From an uncultured Thermoanaerobaculum sp. (GTDB lineage: Bacteria; Acidobacteriota; Thermoanaerobaculia; Thermoanaerobaculales; Thermoanaerobaculaceae), in assembly GCA_937934115.1 (NCBI GenBank), contig CALHAH010000037.1, forward strand, positions 1 through 39,279: a stretch of DNA of 39,279 bases, given 5' to 3'. Below the pieces are notes generated by a model. It was given only the letters and a program-made list of their open reading frames with translations, searched no databases and was not told where the DNA came from. The position numbers and the translations under genes are program-made. Shown in pieces: positions 1 through 8,137 of this stretch; within the stretch, counting starts at the first letter, position 1, and each line of letters starts with the position of its first letter.

Positions 1-874
1 TGGCGCACTGCTCCCGCAAGCGCTCTACAGCAGCTTTCGCTTCCACAAGCTTTTCGCCCACACCCACTTCCCGCAGTTTGGAACCAGCGGTGTTGATTTC
101 CCGCAGCATTTCTTGTACCAAAAAGTCCAGCTTGCGGCCCACCGCCCCTCCCTCCGCCAAAAGCCTACGGAAATGCGCCACATGCGCCGAAAGTCGGCTC
201 TGCTCTTCCGCCACATCCGCGCGCTCGGCCAAGAAAGCCGCTTCTTGCAAAAGTCTTTGCTCCTCTACCCGCTCCCCCAGCAAGCTGGCCATGCGCTCGG
301 CAAGCCGTCGGTACAAGGCTTGGCGCAAGCCCTCACCTTCCCGTGCTAGGTACGCTGCGAACCCCTCAATGACCGCCAACTCTTTTTCGAGAAAGGGCAG
401 CAACAGCGTGGCTTCATGCGCGCGCGCGGCGGCCAGCTCACTGACGGCATCGCGTACCAACCCCAAAAGACCTTCTTGTTCGTGGGGGGTGAGTCCCTCG
501 TCGCTGGCTTCCACAAAGCCGGGGATACTCAAAAGCTCACCCAAATGCAACGGTGCCAGTTCCAGCCCGGAAGGTCTAGTCGCAAGCTGCGCCGCCAACA
601 CGCCCGCCAACTGCCAGTTAAAGCGCAAGGCGTCCTGCCAGTCAGTGCGCTTGAGCTCCACCACCACGTGCACCCGACCTCGACTCACACGCTCGCATAG
701 CTCTCGTCGGCAGGCGAGCTCCAGCTCGGGGTAATCCCCTCGCGGAAGGACGCGCAGGTTGATCTCCAAGCCTTTGGAGTTCACCGACCACAGCCGCACG
801 CGAGCGGAAAGCCGCGGCGAAAGGGTCCCTGCCGCCTCGCCCAGGCCGGTCATGGAGTAAAGCGTTCCCATCAT
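1..874 (-). CDS. yicC: YicC-family endoribonuclease, C-terminus cut by window edge
   Basis: Reading from ATG at 874 the minus strand is open to the first base of the window, giving about 291 residues. The N-terminus has the family start SMTGLGEAAG (E. coli has a similar MTGFG motif), and the end carries the DUF1732 signature GRKLDFLVQEMLREINTAGS followed by a K-x-VEAK-x3-E-x-LREQ tail. That tail is close to the usual C-terminus, so only a few residues should be missing. YicC proteins are RNA-cleaving or RNase-assisting factors; in E. coli YicC is linked to turnover of a small RNA. The start codon overlaps the stop of the upstream ABC transporter gene as ATGA, so the two are probably translationally coupled. 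Family assignment is firm; the physiological substrate is unknown. Confidence 0.88.
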   Translation of the reverse strand, partial: MMGTLYSMTGLGEAAGTLSPRLSARVRLWSVNSKGLEINLRVLPRGDYPELELACRRELCERVSRGRVHVVVELKRTDWQDALRFNWQLAGVLAAQLATRPSGLELAPLHLGELLSIPGFVEASDEGLTPHEQEGLLGLVRDAVSELAAARAHEATLLLPFLEKELAVIEGFAAYLAREGEGLRQALYRRLAERMASLLGERVEEQRLLQEAAFLAERADVAEEQSRLSAHVAHFRRLLAEGGAVGRKLDFLVQEMLREINTAGSKLREVGVGEKLVEAKAAVERLREQCA

Positions 875-2724
875 TCCACCAACCCCTGCAGCTCCGCCAA
901 ACGCGCGTACAGCCCGCCGCGGGCCAAAAGCTCCCTGTGCGTACCTTCTTCCACCACCCGCCCCTCACTCATCACCGCAATGCAAAAAGCGTTGCGCACC
1001 GTGGCCAAACGGTGGGCAATCACCAACGTGGTGCGTCCACGCATGAGGTTTTCCAGTGCTTTTTGCACCACCGCTTCGGCTTCCGCGTCCAACGCCGAGG
1101 TGGCCTCATCCAGGATGAGGATTGGTGGATCCTTGTACAAGGCCCTTGCCACCGCTATGCGCTGGCGCTGACCACCGGAAAGCTTGACCCCAGCTTCCCC
1201 TACCACCGTGTCGTAACCCTCGGGGAACTCCAAAATAAACTCCTCGGCAAAGGCGGCGCGAGCACAGGCGCGAAGTCTTTCCTCGTCTACCTGCTCTTGG
1301 CCGTAGGCGATGTTGGCACGAATGGTGGTGTTGAAAAGCACCGTCTCTTGCGTAACCAAGCCAATAGCGGCCCGCCATGAAGCCAGCGTAAACTCGCGGA
1401 TGTCCACGCCGTCAGCAGTAATCAGGCCGGAATCCACGTCCCAAAAACGCGGCAGAAGCTGCGCTACCGTGGATTTACCGGCCCCTGATGGCCCCACCAG
1501 GGCCACCACCTTCCCCGCGGGGATAACCAGGTTGAAATCCCGCAGTACCGGTTTTTCCGGTTCGTAGGCAAAAAAGACGCTTTCAAAGCGTATGGCGTGG
1601 CGCAGGCCACCGAAGGGCTTGGCGCCAGGCGTATCGGCAATAACCACCGGCGCATCCAACACCGCAAAGACCCGCTCGCCGGCAGCAATGGCCATTTGCA
1701 TGGCGAGGTTAAGCTTGTTGAGCCGCTTTATGGGGTTGTACATGCCGTAAAGGGCAAACAAAAAAGAGGTAAAAAGCCCTACGGTCATCTCCCCGCGGGA
1801 AATCAAGTGCGAGGCGTAGCCAACAAGCGCCATGGCTCCCGCTACCCCCAGCACCTCCATAACCGGTGCGTTGAGAGCTTGCACCTTGCGGGCCTTGAGG
1901 TTGGCCTTGAAGTGGCGGCGAGTCGCCTCGCGGAAGCGTGCCGATTCAAAGCGTTCCATGCCGAAGGCTTGTACCACACGGTGGCCCTTGAACACCTCGT
2001 CCAACACCATGTTCATCTCGCCCAGCCGCTGCTGACTTTGGTGTGAGCGCTTTCGCAGCTTACGGGAAAAGTGCCAAATGGGAGCCACAAGCAGTGGTGC
2101 CACCACCAGCGCTGCCAAAGCGAAGCGAAAGTTCAAAGAAAAGGCGTACACCAAAAGCCCCACCACCGTAAAGGAATCCTGGAAGAGATCCCCAAAACGA
2201 TCGGAAATGGCCGCGGTGATTTGCTCCACATCGTTGGTGACGCGGGACATGAGCACGGCCGTGGGTTGCTTTTGAAAGTACACCGGAGACTGTCGAAGCA
2301 AAGCGTCCACCAGTTGGTCCCGCAGATCTTTCACGGTGGCAAGGCCCGTGCGGTAAAAGGCGTAATGCCCGAAGTACGTAAGGGCGTTCTTCACGAACAC
2401 CGTGAGCAACACCAGCACCGCCAAAGACCAGCGGTCCGATGGCAAGTGGACCGAAAGCACACCCCTTGCCCGCTCAAACTGCTGCTGGAGGGTGCGCACG
2501 ATGGGATTAGGCGCTTTTTTTGGTGCAGCCGAAGCCTGGCCTGCCACGCTCTTGCCCAGAATCTGCTGGGCCGCCCCCGCCCCCAGCATGTTGTCAAAAA
2601 GCGGCACCACCAGGTACATGAGAAACACCGTGGCCAACGCCACGCCCACCATGCCCACCACCGCCACCGCCGCCCACCCCACGTGCGGCCGCGTGTAACG
2701 CAAGAGGCGCCACAAAACCTTCAC
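871..2724 (-). CDS. msbA: MsbA-like lipid A exporter ABC transporter (fused permease-ATPase)
   Basis: This 617-residue half-transporter has an N-terminal six-helix exporter membrane domain (about residues 1-330) and a C-terminal nucleotide-binding domain. The ATPase motifs are complete: Walker A GPSGAGKST near residue 411, signature LSGGQRQR near 513, Walker B ILILDEATSALD near 533, and the switch histidine in VIAHRLATV. Length and domain order fit MsbA, which flips lipid A-core across the inner membrane as a homodimer. The neighbour upstream is lpxB, the lipid A disaccharide synthase, which supports a lipid A substrate; other exporters of this fold handle drugs or peptides, so substrate is inferred from context. 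Its 5' end overlaps the 3' end of lpxB by four bases, and its stop overlaps the yicC start. Confidence 0.88.
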   Translation of the reverse strand: MKVLWRLLRYTRPHVGWAAVAVVGMVGVALATVFLMYLVVPLFDNMLGAGAAQQILGKSVAGQASAAPKKAPNPIVRTLQQQFERARGVLSVHLPSDRWSLAVLVLLTVFVKNALTYFGHYAFYRTGLATVKDLRDQLVDALLRQSPVYFQKQPTAVLMSRVTNDVEQITAAISDRFGDLFQDSFTVVGLLVYAFSLNFRFALAALVVAPLLVAPIWHFSRKLRKRSHQSQQRLGEMNMVLDEVFKGHRVVQAFGMERFESARFREATRRHFKANLKARKVQALNAPVMEVLGVAGAMALVGYASHLISRGEMTVGLFTSFLFALYGMYNPIKRLNKLNLAMQMAIAAGERVFAVLDAPVVIADTPGAKPFGGLRHAIRFESVFFAYEPEKPVLRDFNLVIPAGKVVALVGPSGAGKSTVAQLLPRFWDVDSGLITADGVDIREFTLASWRAAIGLVTQETVLFNTTIRANIAYGQEQVDEERLRACARAAFAEEFILEFPEGYDTVVGEAGVKLSGGQRQRIAVARALYKDPPILILDEATSALDAEAEAVVQKALENLMRGRTTLVIAHRLATVRNAFCIAVMSEGRVVEEGTHRELLARGGLYARLAELQGLVE

Positions 2725-3824
2725 CGACCTGCCACCTGGAGGACTTCTTCCGCTGCCCGGCGCGAGGCGCCGGGACCACCAAGTCTTTCCCGCACCAGGG
2801 AAAGTTTACGCCGTTGGCTTTCTCCCTCCTCGCCCAGCAACGCTCGCCCCGCCACCGCCAAGGAGCCGGCATCCAGCGCATCCTGTACCAGCTCGGGGGC
2901 CACCCGCTCCCCTGCCACCAAGTTCACCAAGCCCACGTGAGGGACTTTCACCAAAAGTGAGGCCAGTATGAAGGACAGGGGGTGCAGGCGGTAGGTAACA
3001 ACCATCGGCACACCCAACAGCGCACACACTAACGTAGCTGTTCCCGAAGCCACAAAGGCTCCTTGGCACTGGGCAAGCGATCGGTAGCGCTCGCTGGTCA
3101 CAAACTCCAAGCCGGAAGCAGCGGGGCCTGCCAAAAGCTTAAGTTTCTCGGTGGCGAGACCAGGGGCAACGATGACCTTGCCTTCCAGCGTCGGGTCCTC
3201 GGCGCGCAACCGGCCAAAAGCCTCCAACATCACCGGCAACAGCGCCTCCACCTCGTGCCAGCGCGACCCGGGCATAAGGGCGAGGGCATGCTTGCGTTGC
3301 TCGCCTCCTTCTGCCACTACCGGCGCCAACTCATCCACCAAAGGGTGCCCTACGAAACTCGCATCCACGTTGTGCTGGCGATAAAAATCCACCTCAAAAG
3401 GCAAGATGCAGAGGACCTTGCGTACCACCCGCCGAATGACCTTCACCCGACCGGAGCGCCAAGCCCAAAGCTGCGGAGAAACGTAAAGCACCACCGGGAT
3501 CCCAGCTTTTGCCAAATGGCGGGCTAAAGGCAAATGAAAATCGGGGGAGTCAATGAGTATTGCCACATCGGGGCGAAACTCCAAGGCCAGCCGCCGCACC
3601 TTGCGGGCCAACCGCCACAGGCGCGGAAGGTGCTGCCACACCTCGAAAAGACCCATGACCGACAGTTCTTCGGCGCAAGCCACCGGCAAGAGACCCTGGG
3701 CCCGCAACCGCTCACCACCAACCCCCCGAGCATCTATCGGCTCACGGGCTTGTAGCTCCCGCAAAAGATGCGCCCCATGCTGATCGCCGGAAGCTTCCGC
3801 AGCGGAAAGGAAAACTTTTAGCAT
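2721..3824 (-). CDS. lpxB: Lipid-A-disaccharide synthase
   Basis: LpxB joins UDP-2,3-diacylglucosamine to lipid X to form the lipid A disaccharide at the inner membrane (glycosyltransferase family 19). The protein opens with the diagnostic SAAEASGDQHGAHLLREL. It continues with DSPDFHLPLA, the YVSPQLWAW block, GHPLVDE, the LMPGSRWHEVE stretch, and ASGTATLVCALLGVPMV near the C-terminus; all are typical LpxB landmarks. I chose ATG at 3824 (367 residues) rather than the in-frame ATG at 3842, because the conserved N-terminus MLKVFLSAAEASGD starts there. The gene overlaps the upstream VanZ-like gene by seven bases and msbA by four. It implies that the organism makes lipid A and hence has an outer membrane. 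Confidence 0.95.
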   Translation of the reverse strand: MLKVFLSAAEASGDQHGAHLLRELQAREPIDARGVGGERLRAQGLLPVACAEELSVMGLFEVWQHLPRLWRLARKVRRLALEFRPDVAILIDSPDFHLPLARHLAKAGIPVVLYVSPQLWAWRSGRVKVIRRVVRKVLCILPFEVDFYRQHNVDASFVGHPLVDELAPVVAEGGEQRKHALALMPGSRWHEVEALLPVMLEAFGRLRAEDPTLEGKVIVAPGLATEKLKLLAGPAASGLEFVTSERYRSLAQCQGAFVASGTATLVCALLGVPMVVTYRLHPLSFILASLLVKVPHVGLVNLVAGERVAPELVQDALDAGSLAVAGRALLGEEGESQRRKLSLVRERLGGPGASRRAAEEVLQVAGR

Positions 3825-4141
3825 CGCCGATGGAAAAGCCAAGCGCCCATTAAGGACCCGAAGGCGTCAGCCACCAGGTCCGAAACCTCTGCCGCGCGGC
3901 CGGGGATACTCCTTTGTAGCCACTCCAAGAAAAACCCTTGGCTTAAAGCCCCCGCGAAGGCCGTTGCCCAGCCACCTACCCCTCGGCGTAACACCCAGGC
4001 CAGAACCCCGTAAGCCAAGGCGTGGCCCAGCCAATCGGGAAAAAGACCCAACGCCGGGTGCAGCCGCGGGCGTGTGCTTACCCACAGGTAAAGCACGCTC
4101 AAAGCCACCGCAAGCACCTGATAGAGCCGTTTTTCTGTCAC
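3818..4141 (-). CDS. VanZ-like small membrane protein
   Basis: The protein has about 107 residues from a GTG start at 4141, which lies just downstream of the preceding gene's stop. An ATG 21 codons upstream (4204) is also in frame but would overlap that gene and adds a basic, unlikely N-terminus. The sequence has about three to four hydrophobic segments and the VanZ-type pattern: an early loop PDWLGHALAYGVLAWVLRR, then E-W-L-Q followed by PGRAAEVSDLVADAFGSLMG, resembling the family's E-x2-Q...PGR...D...N..G pattern. VanZ-like proteins are poorly understood; VanZ itself gives teicoplanin resistance. The position inside an envelope-gene chain fits a membrane role, but no specific function can be stated. 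Confidence 0.72.
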   Translation of the reverse strand: MTEKRLYQVLAVALSVLYLWVSTRPRLHPALGLFPDWLGHALAYGVLAWVLRRGVGGWATAFAGALSQGFFLEWLQRSIPGRAAEVSDLVADAFGSLMGAWLFHRRC

Positions 4142-4154
4142 CGACCAGCCCGAA

Positions 4155-4340
4155 CTACGACGGGCGCGGGAATGGGTACATGAGCCAACCCACCGCCACC
4201 GCACCCAAAAGCAAGATTAAAAACACCTTGATAAGGTAGCGGCGCCGCTCGGCTTTATCCCGCTTCCAAAGGAAGGAAAAAAAGGTCGCCAACAACAGGG
4301 CGTGGAGGGCCATGAGAGTGAAGTGATCGGCCATCACCAA
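4155..4340 (-). CDS. Small membrane protein, unknown function (61 aa)
   Basis: The predicted 61-residue protein has a hydrophobic segment near the N-terminus (ALHALLLATFFSFLW), a charged loop KRDKAERRR, and a second hydrophobic segment (VFLILLLGAVAVGWLMY) ending in PFPRPS. This gives a two-helix hairpin with a positive loop, probably cytoplasmic. It overlaps the upstream membrane-protein gene by seven bases and is followed 13 bases later by the VanZ-like gene. The tight packing on the same strand is the main reason to believe it is real. I do not recognise the family. Confidence 0.62.
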   Translation of the reverse strand: MVMADHFTLMALHALLLATFFSFLWKRDKAERRRYLIKVFLILLLGAVAVGWLMYPFPRPS

Positions 4341-4729
4341 TCCTTTTTACCCACCGCGATATCGTAGGCGTCCAACATCAAAAGCAGGTTCATCACACCC
4401 GCGGTGAGCAGGAACGCATTTCCATATTCATACGTCACAGCCGTGGAAACCCCATCTCCCAAGCCTAAGAGCTTCGCAATAAAAAACAAAATCCCGTTGC
4501 CCAAGGTAGCCACCGTGGCGACGAAAGAGAGCGGATCGCCTTGTTTGGGAAGGATCAGCTCCCCTTGACAGAGGATGCCCACCACGAAGCTGGCCACCAC
4601 CACCAGGGCAAAAACCGCTGCCCTCTGCCTGCGATGCAAGAGCAGGTGACCTAACCCCGGCACGAGCCACGCCAAAGCCACCACCAAGGTGGGGGACATG
4701 GGCAGGCGACGTTCCTCAGCGGCGGGCAT
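4334..4729 (-). CDS. Membrane protein, DUF6677/TM2-like, unknown function
   Basis: The reading frame gives up to 131 residues. The likelier start is the internal ATG at 4699 (MSPTLVVALAWLVPGLGHLL), since the first ten residues are polar and overlap the HIT gene. The opening AWLVPGLGHLLLHRRQRAAVF resembles small membrane proteins in which a P-G-L-G-H turn separates two helices, as in TM2-like and DUF6677 proteins. Two or three more hydrophobic stretches follow, including LTAGVMNLLLMLDAYDIAVG at the end. Function is unknown. It lies in the same overlapping gene chain as lpxB and rpsA. Confidence 0.65.
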   Translation of the reverse strand: MPAAEERRLPMSPTLVVALAWLVPGLGHLLLHRRQRAAVFALVVVASFVVGILCQGELILPKQGDPLSFVATVATLGNGILFFIAKLLGLGDGVSTAVTYEYGNAFLLTAGVMNLLLMLDAYDIAVGKKDW

Positions 4730-5225
4730 CGTTCCCCTCCAACGCGCGGGTCAGCTTTTCCCAAGTAACCTCCAGATCCTCAGGCACCACCCTCACGCCC
4801 GCGTTGGTGGTCATGAAGTTGGTGTCTCCCCGAAACCGGGGAACGATATGGAGGTGCAAATGGTCAACAATGCCGGCACCCGCCGCTTCGCCCAGGTTGA
4901 AACCCAGGTTGTAGCCGTGGGGGCGGTATACCCTGTCTAAAGCACGCACTAGTTTTTGCCCCATTTCCATAAGCTCAGCCAGGGTTTCCCGATCCAAGGA
5001 GGTGAGGTCACCGGTGTGCGCCTTCGGTGCCACCATAACGTGGCCCGCGGTGTACGGGTAGCGGTTGAGGAGGGCAAAGACGTTCTCCCCCACCGCCACC
5101 GTCAAGGTTTCGCGCCCCCCGGCAACGGCAGCGCAAAAGATACAGGAGCCGGACGCTTCGCTGGCCTTGGACACGTACGCGAAACGCCAAGGAGCAAAAA
5201 GGTGAGCAAGCCGACCGCCGCTCAC
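4716..5225 (-). CDS. HIT-family nucleotide hydrolase/phosphorylase
   Basis: The histidine triad motif HLHLHIVPRFRGD lies near residues 121-133 and gives this family its name; the middle histidine is the nucleophile acting on nucleoside phosphates. A Cys pair (CIFC) near residue 29 is typical of Zn-containing HIT proteins related to Ap4A hydrolase/phosphorylase and ATP adenylyltransferases. At 169 residues it is in the range of those longer HIT proteins. The conserved NRYPYTAGHVMVAPKAHT block is also present. The start overlaps the stop of the HU/IHF gene upstream. Exact substrate (Ap4A, AMP-conjugates) cannot be read from the sequence. Confidence 0.9.
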   Translation of the reverse strand: MSGGRLAHLFAPWRFAYVSKASEASGSCIFCAAVAGGRETLTVAVGENVFALLNRYPYTAGHVMVAPKAHTGDLTSLDRETLAELMEMGQKLVRALDRVYRPHGYNLGFNLGEAAGAGIVDHLHLHIVPRFRGDTNFMTTNAGVRVVPEDLEVTWEKLTRALEGNDARR

Positions 5226-5494
5226 CCCAGTTGCTCCTTCAGCTCCTTTCCTGGCTTGAAGTAAACGACTCTCTTGGCGGCCACGGCTACCTTTTCTCCG
5301 GTGCGGGGGTTACGCCCGGTGCGGGGTTTTCGCTGCCGAAAGCGAAAGGACCCAAACCCCCGCAGCTCAATTTCCTCCCCCCGCCGCAAAGCTTGGACCA
5401 TGGCTTCCAACACCACATTCACCGCCTCGCTGGCGCTCTTTTGCGGCAAATCCAGGTGGTTGGTAAGGGCCTCCACGATTTCCGCGCGGGTCAT
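5222..5494 (-). CDS. HU/IHF-family DNA-bending protein
   Basis: At 90 residues this is a normal-size HU/IHF subunit. It starts MTRAEIVEAL, has two short helices for dimerisation, and contains the family signature ELRGFGSFRFRQR followed by the DNA-arm segment KPRTGRNPRTGE with the proline that intercalates in the minor groove. The arm sequence GRNPRTGE and the loop around FGSF are closer to IHF than to classical HU, but assignment to a subunit type is uncertain. Its start codon overlaps the stop of rpsA (ATGA). An ihf-type gene directly behind rpsA also occurs in proteobacteria (rpsA-ihfB), so this is a conserved neighbourhood. Confidence 0.93.
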   Translation of the reverse strand: MTRAEIVEALTNHLDLPQKSASEAVNVVLEAMVQALRRGEEIELRGFGSFRFRQRKPRTGRNPRTGEKVAVAAKRVVYFKPGKELKEQLG

Positions 5495-7278
5495 GCCTCC
5501 TCCTTACCCTCGGTCTCGGGGACCACCGATCCCTCCGTTGGCTCCAAGAACTCTGCGGGCTCGTCGCCCAGTTCGGGAATGGTTGCTTCTTGGAACTCTT
5601 CCGCCTGTGCTTCTGGAGCAGCGGCTTGCTCTGCACTCCCATCAGGCTGGGTGATACCGCGTAGCGAAAGGCCAATGCGACGCTCGGCGAAATCCAAGCG
5701 GATCAAGCGGCAACGCACCTTGCGTCCCTTGGGGAACTCCTCCGCCAGAGGTCCCGAAGACAGCCGCTCTACCTCCGAAACGTGGCACAACCCCTCCACT
5801 CCCGGAGCGAGCTCCACGAACAAGCCAAAATCCGTGACGTTGGTAATGTATCCGTCCACCTCGTCGCCCACTTGGTGCGCGGAAGCAAAGGTATCCCACT
5901 CGTTGGGAAGCAGCTCCTTCATGGAAAGGGAAATCCTCTGGTTCACCACGTCCAAGGCCGTAATGATGGCCTCCACCTCTTGCCCCTTTTGGAGGACCTC
6001 AGAAGGGCGGGTGATGCGGCGACTCCAGGTCATATCGGAAATGTGGACCAAACCGTCCACACCCGGAGCGAGCTCCACAAACGCCCCAAACTCCGTGAGG
6101 TTGCGGACTTTGCCGGTGACCTTTTCGCCCACGCGGTGGGTAGCGGCAAAGTCCTCCCACGGGTTGGGCTCGGCTTGCCGCAGCGAAAGGGAAAGCCTCC
6201 GGCGCTCCACGTCCACTTCCGTAACCACCACCTCCACTTCTTGACCCACGCGCAAGATCCCCTTGGGGCTTTTGACCTTTTTCGTCCAGGAAAGCTCGGA
6301 AACATGAACCAACCCCTCCACGCCTTCCTCCAACTCCACGAAAGCCCCGTACTCCGCAAGAGACGTCACCTTGCCGCGCACTTTTTTGCCCAGGGGATAC
6401 TTGGCCTCCACATGGGTCCACGGGTCTTCGAAACGCTGCCGGTAGCCCAAGGAAACCCGGCCCTTATCCCGGTCCACCTTGAGCACCACCACTTTGGCTT
6501 CGTCGCCCACTTTGAAGTACTCGCTGGGGTGCCCCACCCGACCCCAGGAAATGTCGGTAACGTGTAAAAGCCCGTCAATACCACCCACATCAATGAACAC
6601 GCCGTAGTCGGTCACGTTCTTGACCGTGCCGGTAACGATCATCCCCTCTTCCAATTTGGCCAGGGTTTCTTCGCGCTGGGCTTGCAGCTGCTCTTCCAAA
6701 ATTGCCTTGCGGGAAATCACCACGTTGTTGCGCCGACGGTCAAAGTTGATGATGCGGGCTTCCACATCCTGACCGATGTAGTCCTCTAACCGGCGGATGG
6801 GGCGCACGTCCACCAGGGAACCGGGCAAAAACGCGCGCACCCCAATGTCCACGGAAAGGCCCCCCTTGACCCGCTCCAGTACACGCCCACGTACGGGTGT
6901 CTTCTCCCGGTACGCGGTTTCCAAGACCTCCCAAATGCGGATGCGCGCCGCGCGCTCGCGGGAAAGCTTAATCTCGCCAGTGGTAGGATCAAACTTTTCC
7001 ACCAGCACATCCACCTCGTCGCCTACGTTCACCGTGAGATTTCCGTCGCGATCGAGAAACTCCGCGCGCGGGATCACGCCCTCGGTCTTAAAGGAAACGT
7101 CCACCACCACGTCGTCGTCCGTGATGGCCACCACCACGCCGGTAACCACATCACCGGCTTGCAGGTGACCAAAGGACTCCGCCATGAGCTCTTGCAGGGT
7201 TTCCCGGTTCAGCTTGCTGGTTTCCTCCTTGACAGGCCCTCGCCCCGTCTTGGCTTCGTCGTTGCTGATGGTGCCCAC
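5491..7278 (-). CDS. rpsA: Ribosomal protein S1, six S1 domains
   Basis: This 595-residue protein carries six S1 RNA-binding repeats at about residues 38-105, 120-186, 207-276, 293-362, 380-449 and 467-540. The last four contain the strong DYGVFIDV/EYGAFVEL/EFGAFVEL/DFGLFVEL plus GL-HVS pattern, while the first two are divergent, as usual for domains that bind the ribosome. S1 recruits mRNA to the 30S subunit. After the sixth repeat comes an acidic, low-complexity tail rich in Glu and Ala. The gene is preceded by an apparent promoter and followed by an overlapping HU/IHF gene. The start ATG at 7278 has a good ribosome-binding site (GGAGG seven bases upstream). Confidence 0.95.
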   Translation of the reverse strand: MGTISNDEAKTGRGPVKEETSKLNRETLQELMAESFGHLQAGDVVTGVVVAITDDDVVVDVSFKTEGVIPRAEFLDRDGNLTVNVGDEVDVLVEKFDPTTGEIKLSRERAARIRIWEVLETAYREKTPVRGRVLERVKGGLSVDIGVRAFLPGSLVDVRPIRRLEDYIGQDVEARIINFDRRRNNVVISRKAILEEQLQAQREETLAKLEEGMIVTGTVKNVTDYGVFIDVGGIDGLLHVTDISWGRVGHPSEYFKVGDEAKVVVLKVDRDKGRVSLGYRQRFEDPWTHVEAKYPLGKKVRGKVTSLAEYGAFVELEEGVEGLVHVSELSWTKKVKSPKGILRVGQEVEVVVTEVDVERRRLSLSLRQAEPNPWEDFAATHRVGEKVTGKVRNLTEFGAFVELAPGVDGLVHISDMTWSRRITRPSEVLQKGQEVEAIITALDVVNQRISLSMKELLPNEWDTFASAHQVGDEVDGYITNVTDFGLFVELAPGVEGLCHVSEVERLSSGPLAEEFPKGRKVRCRLIRLDFAERRIGLSLRGITQPDGSAEQAAAPEAQAEEFQEATIPELGDEPAEFLEPTEGSVVPETEGKEEA

Positions 7279-7336
7279 TCATGCCTCCTTCGAGCGATGC
7301 CGGACGGCACCGCGATGCTTGCTCCACAAGCGCGAA

Positions 7337-7366
7337 AGCTTAGCGGTTTTAAACTTTTGCTGTCAA
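7337..7366 (-). promoter_or_regulatory. Probable sigma-70-type promoter of rpsA
   Basis: On the minus strand a perfect TTGACA (7366-7361) is followed after 18 bases by TAAGCT (7342-7337). That leaves a leader of roughly 50 bases before the rpsA start. The -35 match is perfect, the -10 match weak. The same TTGACA plus TAAGnT combination appears upstream of the PpiC-like gene at 38680-38708, which makes both calls somewhat stronger. Confidence 0.45.
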
Positions 7367-7409
7367 GTTTTGCCGTGCACTGGAGGTCGTGCCCGGGGCA
7401 AAGGTTTGC

Positions 7410-8099
7410 CTATCCGCCAAGACGTTTTTGGGTGCGCCTGTAAAGCTCTTCCACCACCTCTTCCAAGGTCAAATCAGAGGTATCCACCACCACGGCGTCC
7501 GGTGCTGGCCGTAACGGCGCCACCGCCCGCGTGGAATCTCGCAAATCCCGCTCGCGAATCTCGCCAATGATCGCGTCCAGGTCAGCACTTTGCCCTTGTT
7601 TTGCCAGCTCGTCGCGGCGGCGCTGGGCTCGCACCTCGGGGCGAGCGGTAAGGAAAAACTTCACCTGAGCGTTGGGGAAAACCACGGTACCGATGTCCCG
7701 CCCCTCCACCACGGCGCCGTGCCGACCCAGGGCACGCTGCAGTTTTACAAGCTCCTCCCGCACCTCAGGAACTGCCGAAACGACCGAGGCCGCTCGCGAA
7801 ACCTCCTCCCGCCGCAAGGCCGAGGTTACATCCCTTGCTCCCAGAAAAACCTTAGGATTTTCCGGCGTCCCTGCGAACCGCACAGGCAAGTGGCGAGCGA
7901 GCAGCACCAGTCGAGCCTTAGCCGTCTCGTCAGGGGGTAAGGCAATCCCTTCTTCCCAAGCCAAAAGCGCCACCGCCCGATACATGGCACCGGTGTCCAC
8001 GTAAGGCAGACCAAGTCGCTGGGCCAAAAGCCGCGCCGCCGCCGACTTGCCGGCCCCCGCCGGCCCATCAATGGCAATCACCAAGGGTCCTTCCAGCAC
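7410..8099 (-). CDS. cmk: Cytidylate kinase
   Basis: Cmk phosphorylates CMP/dCMP with ATP. The P-loop IDGPAGAGKSAAARLLA is at residues 9-25, followed by LPYVDTGAMYRAVALLAW, the invariant D-TGAMYR block of bacterial CMP kinases. The GRDIGTVVFPNAQVKFFLTA segment and the R-x2-RRDE lid region are also present. Length 229 is typical. The first codon is GTG at 8099. The gene cmk commonly sits directly upstream of rpsA in bacteria, as here, with a 131-base gap holding an rpsA promoter candidate. Confidence 0.94.
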   Translation of the reverse strand: MLEGPLVIAIDGPAGAGKSAAARLLAQRLGLPYVDTGAMYRAVALLAWEEGIALPPDETAKARLVLLARHLPVRFAGTPENPKVFLGARDVTSALRREEVSRAASVVSAVPEVREELVKLQRALGRHGAVVEGRDIGTVVFPNAQVKFFLTARPEVRAQRRRDELAKQGQSADLDAIIGEIRERDLRDSTRAVAPLRPAPDAVVVDTSDLTLEEVVEELYRRTQKRLGG

Positions 8100-8107
8100 G
8101 GGCTTGG

Positions 8108-8131
8108 AGTTTACCAGCAGCCAGCTAGACT
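8108..8131. promoter_or_regulatory. Overlapping divergent -10-like elements (cmk / DNPH1-like gene)
   Basis: Only 38 bases separate the divergent starts. On plus, TAGACT (8126-8131) ends six bases before the ATG at 8138. On minus, TAAACT (8113-8108) ends eight bases before the cmk GTG. Both would start transcription at or very near the start codon, implying leaderless mRNAs. No ribosome-binding site is visible for either gene. A weak -35 (TTGGAG, 16 bases upstream of TAGACT) exists for the plus strand. Confidence 0.35.
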
Positions 8132-8137
8132 TACCGC

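Noticed and set aside
5231-6244. Long plus-strand open frame (337 codons) opposite rpsA
   Set aside because: It lies antisense to the clear six-domain S1 gene and is rich in Ser, Arg and Pro, as expected for a shadow frame in GC-rich DNA. The same applies to long shadows at 2071-2940 and 26280-27209.
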